Source: SIG459 sp045638085 (GTDB taxonomy: Bacteria > Bacillota > Clostridia > Oscillospirales > Oscillospiraceae). Taken from it: a stretch of DNA of 17,772 nt. The stretch spans positions 1-17,772 of the forward strand of contig JAZUAQ010000196.1 in the NCBI GenBank assembly GCA_045638085.1, in the 5' to 3' direction. A program made the translations under genes and the position numbers. Below the pieces are notes generated by a model, which was not told the DNA's origin, did no database searches, and saw nothing but the letters and a program-made list of their open reading frames with translations. Shown here one piece after another: positions 7,474 to 13,613 of this stretch (the stretch's first letter is position 1; the number at the start of each line of letters is the position of its first letter).

Positions 7474-7904
7474 CATTTTTGCAGTTTGAAGAGCACAACT
7501 CCGCCAACCATAAGTCCGAGACCTATAAACTTGGTCCAGCCGAAGGCCATTTTCTCACTGCCCATTATGCCGAAATAGTCGATAAGGGCAGCAACGAGAA
7601 GCTGGGATATCAAAATGATTGAAATGCTCACGGTGGGGGAGAGATTTTTTATGCCAAGCATGACGGTTATTGTTATGATAAGTCCAAAAACACCGCCCAG
7701 CAGATATATTTTCGGAGCGCCGCCTATCTCAGCAAAAGAGCCCGTGCGGTAAAAGGCAAGGGCCGCAATGCTCAGTGCTGCGGCGGTGCATTGCACAAAG
7801 GCGTTGGACTCCATAAGACCGATGTGCTCACCCAGACGGGTATTCATGACTCCTTGAATGCTCATAGCCATTCCCGCTATTATACTGAATATTACTCCTG
7901 TCAT
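7473..7904 (-). CDS. YdcZ/DUF606-family DMT-type membrane transporter
   Basis: This small integral membrane protein of 143 residues has about five hydrophobic segments. The N-terminus MTGVIFSIIAGMAMSIQGVM, followed by NTRLGEHIG, matches the conserved opening of the YdcZ (DUF606) half-size drug/metabolite transporters (A-G-x(4)-Q-x-x-x-N-x-R-L). It ends in a helix, GLGLMVGGVVLFKLQK. Half-size members probably dimerise. The substrate is unknown. GAGG lies 7 bases before ATG 7902-7904. Its first 77 bases overlap the 3' end of the upstream ytvI-like gene in another frame, so the two are co-transcribed and probably coupled. Confidence 0.85.
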   Translation of the reverse strand: MTGVIFSIIAGMAMSIQGVMNTRLGEHIGLMESNAFVQCTAAALSIAALAFYRTGSFAEIGGAPKIYLLGGVFGLIITITVMLGIKNLSPTVSISIILISQLLVAALIDYFGIMGSEKMAFGWTKFIGLGLMVGGVVLFKLQK

Positions 7905-8979
7905 TTGTGTCCTCTCTTTTGAAAATGTGAATAAGACCGCTGTCGTTAAGCTTTTTGATACTGATAGCGGCGATGGGGAAAACTATCATACCCGCAACAC
8001 CCATGGCTTTAGCCCCGGAATAAATTGCCAGAAGCGTCAGGGCGGGGTGCAGTCCCAGTTGGTCGCCCAAAAGCTTTGCCTGAATGCAGTTGCGCAAGAT
8101 GGTGACGGCAGCATAGCTTATGGCCAGCGCCAGCCCTCTTGAAGGCTCGCCCCCGATGAATTCCCAGGCAGCCCACGGAAGAAGCACTGTGCCCGTACCA
8201 AAAACGGGGACGGCATCGATGGCGGCGACGGCTATAGCCAGCACCAAAGCATAGTCAACCCGAAGCAGGGCAAAGATAATGAGCATTTCTCCGAAGGTGA
8301 TGGCGCTCATTATAAGCTGTGCTTTCAGATATTTTCCGAGACTTTCGCCCAAGGAGCTTTTTATCCGTCTGAGCCGCTCGAAGCTGCGGTGGCTCAACTG
8401 AAAGCGGAGAAAGCGCAAAATGGAGGGATAAGCTGCAGAGATGAAATAAAGCCCCATTATCCATGTAACCGCAAAAAGCAGCCACATTGGTGCATTTGCG
8501 GCTATAGCGGTGAGGCGGGAGAGTACCTTTCCCGATATGACGGCAGGGAGGGAGAAAAGATAATCCTTTGCCCCTTCAAGAGTGGAACTGAGCACCTGCG
8601 TGAAAACGGGGGGAAGCCGAAGAGAGAGGCTGCCAAAGCGATCCTGCCAGTAGCTCATAAAATCGGAAAGAGCATTCAGAAATTGTGGAAGCCTTCGGCT
8701 GAGATGCTGAAACTCGGAGAAAATACGCGAGAGCAATAGCCAGAAAAATATTCCCGCAATCGTGGGAAACGCTATGACGCAAAGTCCCGAGGCTGCGGGG
8801 CGGGGAAAGCGCCTGCGGCAGAGAAATTTAACCGCGGGCTCAATTGCCACCGCTGCGGCGAAGGCCAGCAGCATGGGAGCGGCAAGGGGAAAAAGAAAGC
8901 GCAGTGCAAGCCATATTCCCGCGATAGTGAGCGCCGAGAGCAGAAGCTTATTAATAATTGCGGAAGTTTTACCGGGCAA
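7828..8979 (-). CDS. ytvI: YtvI-type membrane protein (AI-2E transporter superfamily)
   Basis: This polytopic membrane protein, about 383 residues, resembles the sporulation integral membrane protein YtvI and other AI-2E-superfamily permeases. A hydrophobic hairpin is followed by AAPMLLAFAAAVAIEPAVKF, then a long amphipathic region, then the C-terminal cluster AIDAVPVFGTGTVLLPWA and LLGDQLGLHPALTLLAIYSG, which is diagnostic of YtvI. The frame is open back to GTG 9052-9054, but I prefer TTG 8977-8979. AAGGGAG lies 8 bases before it, and it leaves about 15 residues before the first membrane helix, as in relatives. The last 26 codons run into the ydcZ-like gene in a different frame and form a polar tail. 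The molecular role of YtvI is not established; the name links it to spore formation. Confidence 0.8.
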   Translation of the reverse strand: MPGKTSAIINKLLLSALTIAGIWLALRFLFPLAAPMLLAFAAAVAIEPAVKFLCRRRFPRPAASGLCVIAFPTIAGIFFWLLLSRIFSEFQHLSRRLPQFLNALSDFMSYWQDRFGSLSLRLPPVFTQVLSSTLEGAKDYLFSLPAVISGKVLSRLTAIAANAPMWLLFAVTWIMGLYFISAAYPSILRFLRFQLSHRSFERLRRIKSSLGESLGKYLKAQLIMSAITFGEMLIIFALLRVDYALVLAIAVAAIDAVPVFGTGTVLLPWAAWEFIGGEPSRGLALAISYAAVTILRNCIQAKLLGDQLGLHPALTLLAIYSGAKAMGVAGMIVFPIAAISIKKLNDSGLIHIFKREDTNDRSNIQYNSGNGYEHSRSHEYPSG

Positions 8980-9016
8980 GCTATCAACTCCCTTGATGGT
9001 TTGATGAAATTTACCC

Positions 9017-9045
9017 TTGCGAAGGGGCAAGTTATGTGCTACTAT
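9017..9045 (+). promoter_or_regulatory. Sigma-A-type promoter for the pheB-hom-lysC group
   Basis: TTGCGA (9017-9022) and TACTAT (9040-9045) are 17 bases apart, with TG one base before the -10 (extended -10, TG-C-TACTAT). The likely start near 9052 gives a leader of only about 30 bases, too short for a T-box or other large riboswitch. Confidence 0.55.
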
Positions 9046-9083
9046 ATACCCCACGAGGACAAATGACTTTCGCGGGAGGACAC

Positions 9084-9533
9084 ATGATTATGTCGAAAGA
9101 GAGATCAAAACTCTATATTGTAGAGGGAAGCATGCTTCCTGAGGTGTATATAAAGGTATGCCGCGCCAAGGAATATCTTGAAACGGGAGTTTGCACAACC
9201 GTTGCCGAGGCTGTTGTGAAGGCGGATATAAGCCGCAGCGCCTTTTATAAATATAAGGATGCTATAACGCCCTTCAGGGATATAAAAAGAGATCAGGTGC
9301 TGACTTTAAGCCTGCTTATCCATGACCGTCCGGGCGCTCTCTCCTCTGTCTTAGCTATTTTTGCCGACAACCATGTAAATATTCTCACAATTAATCAGTC
9401 TATTTCCGCAAACGGTGCCGCAATGCTCACCCTGAGCATTATGGCCGATGCAATGAGCATAACCCTGGAGGAGCTTAAAGCTCAGGTTGAAGCGCTGAGC
9501 GCGGTTATGCGTCTGGAAATTCTGGCAGGTTGA
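9084..9533 (+). CDS. PheB-like ACT domain protein
   Basis: This 149-residue cytoplasmic regulator-like protein is of the PheB/UPF0735 family. The N-terminal part has a helix-turn-helix-like segment with the family signature DISRSAFYKYKD (48-59). The C-terminal ACT domain (about 73-147) has the ligand-loop motif HDRPGALSSVL (80-90) and a second half, NHVNILTINQSISANGAAML. ACT domains usually bind amino acids. No catalytic domain is present. The frame extends upstream to 9036, but GGGAGG just before ATG 9084 marks the start; ATG 9090 is possible. It is first in a run with homoserine dehydrogenase (30-base gap), so an amino-acid-sensing role in aspartate-family synthesis is likely. DNA binding or protein-protein control are both possible. 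Confidence 0.88.
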   Translation: MIMSKERSKLYIVEGSMLPEVYIKVCRAKEYLETGVCTTVAEAVVKADISRSAFYKYKDAITPFRDIKRDQVLTLSLLIHDRPGALSSVLAIFADNHVNILTINQSISANGAAMLTLSIMADAMSITLEELKAQVEALSAVMRLEILAG

Positions 9534-9563
9534 TTTAAGCGCAACAATAAGGAGAGATAAGAG

Positions 9564-10739
9564 ATGAAGAAAGTTGCTGTTATGGGCTGTGGTATCGTGG
9601 GTACCGGCATTGTTGAAATTCTCACGGATAAAAAAGACGATATTGCAAAGAAACTGGGCGAGGAAATCGAGCTTAAGTATGTTCTTGAAAAGCGGGATTG
9701 TTCCGGAGAGAGCTTCGCGGACAAGGTCATTGACGATATAAACATCATTCTTGCGGACAGCGAGGTGGATATAGTTGCCGAGTGCATAGGCGGCATAGGC
9801 ATAGCCTATGAGTTTATCAAAAGCTGCCTTCTTGCGGGCAAAAGCGTTGTAACCTGCAACAAGCATCTTGTGGCCGAAAAGGGCCTTGAGCTTCTTGCTA
9901 TCGCAAGGGAAAAGGGAGTAAGCTTTGTTTTTGAGGCCAGCGTAGGTGGCGGAATTCCCATTCTCCGTCCCCTCACCAACTGCCTTGCGGGTAACCGTAT
10001 CAACGAGGTTTTCGGCATAATCAACGGCACAACAAATTATATTCTCACCCAGATGGCTCAATGCGGCCAGGGCTTTAATGAGGCTTTGGCAGATGCCCAA
10101 CGTCTGGGCTATGCGGAGGCAGACCCCACCGCCGATGTTGAGGGTATAGATGCCTGCCGCAAGATATGCATACTTGCAGACCTGAGCTTCGGCCATAACA
10201 TTCCTCCCGCGGCGGTGAAAACTCAGGGCATCACCTGCGTCAGCGGAATAGACAGCGCCTTTGCGGAGAGTTTCGGCTGCTCCATAAAGTTGCTGGGTCG
10301 CACCCTCAGGGATGAAAATGGCATGGTTACAACCTTTGTTGCTCCTCATTTCGTGCCCAAGGATACCCTCCTTGCCAATGTGAACGGAGTCATGAATGCC
10401 GTTGTTGTCCGCGGCGACAGCGTTGGCGAATGCCTTTTCTACGGTGCAGGTGCCGGACGTTACCCCACTGCCAGCGCAATGGTTGGCGATATTATTGACT
10501 GTGTGCGCCACAGCGAGGGCTGTCTCTATATTGACTGGGGCGAGGAGTGCAAGGAGCTTCAGGCGGACAGCGATGAGTTTGAAAGCCGCTGGTATGTGCG
10601 CTTCAAGGGCGATGCTGCCGCTGCTCAGCAGAGTATTGAGGACGAAAAGGCTCTTATCACCGAAGCCATGAGTGCCTATAAAATGCGGGAGATTTTCGGC
10701 GAGGAAAACATTCTTTCTGCATTCCGTGTTCTGGATTGA
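9564..10739 (+). CDS. hom: Homoserine dehydrogenase
   Basis: This enzyme reduces aspartate semialdehyde to homoserine with NAD(P)H, the branch to threonine and methionine. Of the 391 residues, the Rossmann fold comes first with GCGIVGTG (8-15), then TCNKHLVA (97-104, Lys100). The catalytic half has NGTTNYIL (154-161), YAEADPTADVEGIDACRKI with the active-site set Glu185, Asp196 and Lys200, and the GAGAGRYPTASA loop (294-305). Bacillus-type Hom is about 430 residues with a full C-terminal ACT domain. Here only about 55 residues remain after residue 336. SRWYVRFKG is the first ACT strand, but the D-R-P-G-V ligand loop is missing. AAGGAGA precedes ATG 9564. The adjacent PheB-like ACT protein may supply control. 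Confidence 0.95.
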   Translation: MKKVAVMGCGIVGTGIVEILTDKKDDIAKKLGEEIELKYVLEKRDCSGESFADKVIDDINIILADSEVDIVAECIGGIGIAYEFIKSCLLAGKSVVTCNKHLVAEKGLELLAIAREKGVSFVFEASVGGGIPILRPLTNCLAGNRINEVFGIINGTTNYILTQMAQCGQGFNEALADAQRLGYAEADPTADVEGIDACRKICILADLSFGHNIPPAAVKTQGITCVSGIDSAFAESFGCSIKLLGRTLRDENGMVTTFVAPHFVPKDTLLANVNGVMNAVVVRGDSVGECLFYGAGAGRYPTASAMVGDIIDCVRHSEGCLYIDWGEECKELQADSDEFESRWYVRFKGDAAAAQQSIEDEKALITEAMSAYKMREIFGEENILSAFRVLD

Positions 10740-10832
10740 CAAGACACCCCTGCCGTGAGTATTATGTGGTAGGGATAAATTCCCATTTGTGGAGAACGCA
10801 AACAGGGTGTTCTCATAAGGAGAAGAATAAAA
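10740..10832 (+). promoter_or_regulatory. Structured hom-lysC intergenic leader
   Basis: This 93-base gap can fold into a closing stem, ACACCC-TG (10744-10752, one bulged C) with CAGGGTGT (10803-10810). It encloses a small hairpin, GGGA (10772-10775) / TCCC (10781-10784). Directly after it, TTCTC (10810-10814) can pair with GAGAA (10820-10824), covering the lysC ribosome binding site. The closing stem and the site-covering hairpin compete for T10810. I do not recognise a known riboswitch class. There is no U-tract, so any control would be on translation. Hand-folded only. Confidence 0.35.
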
Positions 10833-12041
10833 ATGCTTATTGTTCAAAAATTCGGCGGCTCATCCGTTGCGGATGCCGCAAAAATAGAGCGTGTTGCGGG
10901 AATCATTGCCGATACCTACAATGCGGGAAATGAAGTTGTTGTTGTTTTGTCCGCACAGGGCGATACCACCGATGACCTTATAGATAAGGCTCATGAGATC
11001 AACCCCGATCCCTCCAAGAGAGAGATGGATATGCTGCTCAGCGTGGGCGAGCAGATAAGCGTGGCTCTGATGGCTATGCAGCTTGAAAAGATGAGGATTC
11101 CTGCTGTAAGCCTGGCGGGATGGCAGATTGGAATGAACACCAACTCCACCTATGGCGGTGCAAGAATAAAGAAAATCTCCACCGAGCGCATGCGCCGCGA
11201 GCTGGACAAAAACCGTGTTGTTCTGGTGGCGGGCTTCCAGGGCGTGAATAAGTATGACGATGTCACAACTCTCGGACGCGGCGGAAGCGATACCACTGCC
11301 GTTGCCATTGCCGCAACTCTTCATGCGGATAAGTGCCAGATTTACACCGATGTTGAAGGTGTATACACCGCTGACCCCAGAAAGGTCCCCGATGCCAGAA
11401 AGCTGGATGCCATCACTTATGATGAGATGCTGGAGCTTGCCTCTCTGGGCAGCCAGGTTCTCCATAACCGCAGTGTGGAGATGGCAAAGAGATATAATGT
11501 TGATCTGGAGGTTCTCTCCAGTTATGTGAGAAAACCCGGTACAAAAGTCAAGGAGGTCGTAAAGAAAGTGGAACAGATGATAATCAGCGGCATTGCAAAG
11601 GATGCAAAAATTGCCCGCGTTACTGTTGTTGGAGTGCCTGATGAGCCCGGTGTGGCCTTCAAAGTATTCTCCGCTCTCAGCAAGAACAAAATAAATGTAG
11701 ATATTATTCTCCAGTCCGCCGGCCTTGACGGAACCAACGATATTTCCTTCACCGTTGGTCTGGGCGATGTTGCCCGCACAAGAGAAATTCTTGAAGAACG
11801 CGCAGAGGCAATCGGCTTTGACCATGTGAACATCGATGAGAATGTTGCAAAGGTCAGCATCGTCGGTGCAGGTATGATGAATAACTCCGGCGTTGCCGTG
11901 CGTATGTTCGAGGCTCTGCAGGGCAAGCGTATCAACATACAGATGATCTCCTCCAGCGAGATCAAACTCAGCGTTGTCATTGCCGAGGATGAGGCAGATG
12001 CCGCCGTCAGCGCAATCCACGCCCAGTTCTTTCACGACTGA
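10833..12041 (+). CDS. lysC: Aspartate kinase (aspartokinase)
   Basis: This enzyme phosphorylates aspartate with ATP, the first step to lysine, threonine, methionine and diaminopimelate. The 402 residues match the Bacillus aspartokinase II type. Motifs are the KFGGSSV nucleotide/substrate motif (6-12), LSVGEQIS (69-76), TLGRGGSDTTA (146-156), YTDVEGVYTADPR (171-183), and two C-terminal ACT domains (about 257-330 and 335-400) for feedback by amino acids. AAGGAGAAG lies before ATG 10833. An internal AAGGAGG at 11550-11556 may drive a separate regulatory chain from codon 246. A strong bidirectional terminator follows. It is probably co-transcribed with hom, possibly with its own translational control through the leader. 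Confidence 0.96.
   Translation: MLIVQKFGGSSVADAAKIERVAGIIADTYNAGNEVVVVLSAQGDTTDDLIDKAHEINPDPSKREMDMLLSVGEQISVALMAMQLEKMRIPAVSLAGWQIGMNTNSTYGGARIKKISTERMRRELDKNRVVLVAGFQGVNKYDDVTTLGRGGSDTTAVAIAATLHADKCQIYTDVEGVYTADPRKVPDARKLDAITYDEMLELASLGSQVLHNRSVEMAKRYNVDLEVLSSYVRKPGTKVKEVVKKVEQMIISGIAKDAKIARVTVVGVPDEPGVAFKVFSALSKNKINVDIILQSAGLDGTNDISFTVGLGDVARTREILEERAEAIGFDHVNIDENVAKVSIVGAGMMNNSGVAVRMFEALQGKRINIQMISSSEIKLSVVIAEDEADAAVSAIHAQFFHD
11550..11570 (+). promoter_or_regulatory. Internal ribosome binding site and GTG start within lysC
   Basis: AAGGAGG (11550-11556) is followed after 11 bases by an in-frame GTG (11568-11570, codon 246), with an in-frame ATG at 11577. A product starting here would hold just the two ACT domains (about 157 residues). 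Bacillus subtilis aspartokinase II is known to make its beta subunit from an internal start at about this point. The site is seen; its use is inferred. Confidence 0.45.
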
Positions 12042-12061
12042 TATAATGAGATAAATAAAAG

Positions 12062-12089
12062 CTCCCCGTCCATCGGACGGGGAGTTTTT
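12062..12089 (+). terminator. Bidirectional terminator between lysC and the converging peptidase-like gene
   Basis: A perfect 10-bp stem, CTCCCCGTCC (12062-12071) / GGACGGGGAG (12075-12084), has a 3-base loop and is followed by T5. On the minus strand the same hairpin is followed by TTTTATTT after one C, so it can also end the leftward thioesterase/peptidase-like transcript. Confidence 0.92.
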
Positions 12090-12092
12090 CGT

Positions 12093-12773
12093 TTATTGCT
12101 TTTTCAGATACATTATGTTGCTTGTTATGCTGCTGCCGTGGGCTTTCACATACTCGAGATATTCCCTGCGGCTCATATGGTATTTTCCGCCCCAGGAGGA
12201 GAGAGTTATAAACTCCTCGTCTATTTCTGTGATGGTCATAAAATGGGCTCTCGCGGCGGAAACGGGGCGCATGGCGCCACCTTCGCTGCGGGTGTAGAGA
12301 TTAACCCGGTGCTTGCCCCAGAAGATGGGGAAATTTGCACCGACGGAGAAGATAACGGGCAGGTCGGCAGAGAGCATTTCCTCAATGCGCTCAAAAAGTT
12401 TTTCGTGGGCTATGCACCATTTTGCCTTGAGAGGAATGCTGTAGCGGCTGAAATAGGCATTGAGTCCTGCTGCAAGGGCGGGACCCGTTTTGCCGAAGCG
12501 GGGAATTATGGGCATAAAGGAAGAGCGGAGGCGGGAGCACATGCGCTCATATTTTTCAAAGCTGAGAGAGTTGCTCTCGGGCTTGCCCGTGTATGGGGTG
12601 GCATATTGGGGGTTTTTCAAAGCCAGATAATAGAGAAGGTCCGCAGCGGCAATAACTCCGCAGCCGTAGCCCCGCATGGTGCTGTTGCCGAAAAGCCGCT
12701 GGTTTCCGCCGTAGGACTCTTTCCCGTCTTTTATAACGGAGACGGGAGGAGCGGAAAGGGAATAGCTGCCCAT
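12093..12773 (-). CDS. Papain/C39-like cysteine peptidase fold protein, function unknown
   Basis: I do not recognise a named gene. The 226 residues carry GGNQRLFG (22-29) and then RGYGCGVIAAADLLYYL (34-50), a Cys38 at the start of a helix as in papain- and C39-type peptidases. Later come ARAHFMTITEI (174-184) with His177, and ITLSSWGGKYHMSRREYL (189-206). SSWGG resembles the papain NSWG motif with Ser in place of the catalytic Asn, so activity may be altered or lost. There is no signal peptide or membrane helix, so it is probably cytoplasmic. ATG 12771-12773 is preferred over GTG 12782, because GAGG lies 8 bases before the ATG while the GTG sits inside that ribosome binding site. It starts 5 bases after the thioesterase stop, so the two are probably co-transcribed. 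Confidence 0.75.
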   Translation of the reverse strand: MGSYSLSAPPVSVIKDGKESYGGNQRLFGNSTMRGYGCGVIAAADLLYYLALKNPQYATPYTGKPESNSLSFEKYERMCSRLRSSFMPIIPRFGKTGPALAAGLNAYFSRYSIPLKAKWCIAHEKLFERIEEMLSADLPVIFSVGANFPIFWGKHRVNLYTRSEGGAMRPVSAARAHFMTITEIDEEFITLSSWGGKYHMSRREYLEYVKAHGSSITSNIMYLKKQ

Positions 12774-12778
12774 TGCCC

Positions 12779-13498
12779 TCACCTCGTTTCAATGCGGCAG
12801 GTGAACATTTTCACGCCTTCGTCATTTTCGCCGCGGGCGAGAATTGCGCCATCCTGATGGGCAAGGACTATGTTGAGTCTTTCCCCGGGGAGTACCTCTC
12901 TGTGGTATTCCATCTGAAATTCTTTCAGAGAAAAGCTCTCATCGGGAGAGAGGGCATCAAACACAAAGTTTGCGTATTTTGTGTTGTTCACATGTCCGTT
13001 CATATCGAAATCCGAATATGGAGGCAGGAAGGAGTATACCTCTCCCTCGCCCTCAAAGGCGCGAAGGCGGGGAAAACGGCCTTCGAAATTTCGTGTTTCG
13101 CAAAAGCTTTCAAGAGGATAAAGCTCATCAAGCTTTATAATTCTGCGGCTGGAAAAATCCATAAGCACCCATTCGGAAGAGCCTTCCGCAATAGCTTCGC
13201 CGTTTTCGTCTGCAATCACATATTCGCGTTCATAGCCGATGCGCTGAGGAGGCAGAGGCCAAGTGCGTACCTTTACCTGCTGATACATACAGGCATCCTT
13301 GAGCACGCGAAAGCGCAGCTTCACAAGTATCCAGACTATATTTTTCTGCAGGAGGTCTTCAAGACCCACTCCAAGCTCATTGGCATGGCGTCCGGCAATG
13401 TCCTGAAAAAGGTCCATTATTGCGGCGGGACGCAGCTTGGACCAACGGTCGAAATCCGCGGCGCGGAGATTATAGCTGTCTTCAAAAATACTGTTCAT
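12779..13498 (-). CDS. Acyl-ACP thioesterase
   Basis: This enzyme hydrolyses acyl-acyl carrier protein to free fatty acid (FatA/FatB-like bacterial family, double hotdog). The 239 residues are family length. The first hotdog has DLFQDIAGRHANELGVGLED (29-48) with IVWILVKLRFRV. The second has FDMNGHVNNTKYANFVFDAL (164-183), where Asn167 and His169 are the conserved catalytic pair. The frame stays open upstream to 13624, but that part runs through the upstream gene's terminator. ATG 13496-13498, with AAAGGAG 6 bases before it, is the start. It is followed closely by the peptidase-like gene. Such enzymes may release fatty acids for membrane tuning or exogenous lipid turnover; the chain-length preference cannot be read here. 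Confidence 0.93.
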   Translation of the reverse strand: MNSIFEDSYNLRAADFDRWSKLRPAAIMDLFQDIAGRHANELGVGLEDLLQKNIVWILVKLRFRVLKDACMYQQVKVRTWPLPPQRIGYEREYVIADENGEAIAEGSSEWVLMDFSSRRIIKLDELYPLESFCETRNFEGRFPRLRAFEGEGEVYSFLPPYSDFDMNGHVNNTKYANFVFDALSPDESFSLKEFQMEYHREVLPGERLNIVLAHQDGAILARGENDEGVKMFTCRIETR

Positions 13499-13530
13499 AG
13501 CCTGCTCCTTTGCTGGTGTGTAACAAATGC

Positions 13531-13536
13531 ATTTTA
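13531..13536 (-). promoter_or_regulatory. Extended -10 promoter element for the thioesterase gene
   Basis: On the minus strand, TG-G-TAAAAT lies about 33 bases before the thioesterase ATG and just after the NCS2 permease terminator. No good -35 is seen at 16-18 bases. Confidence 0.4.
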
Positions 13537-13570
13537 CCACAGCTGCGGCAATAAGAAAACTGCAAATATA

Positions 13571-13603
13571 AAAAAACCGCGCCTGCTTAGCAGACGCGGT
13601 TTT
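13571..13603 (-). terminator. Rho-independent terminator of the NCS2 permease gene
   Basis: The stem CCGCGCCTGC (13577-13586) / GCAGACGCGG (13590-13599) has one C-A mismatch and a TTA loop, flanked by A6 and T4. On the minus strand it ends in a long U-run, 11 bases past the permease stop codon. Confidence 0.9.
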
Positions 13604-13613
13604 GAAATTAAAC

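Noticed and set aside
9046..9083. T-box or SAM/lysine riboswitch before the pheB-hom group
   Set aside because: The leader after the likely promoter is about 30 bases, too short, and no T-box sequence is seen.
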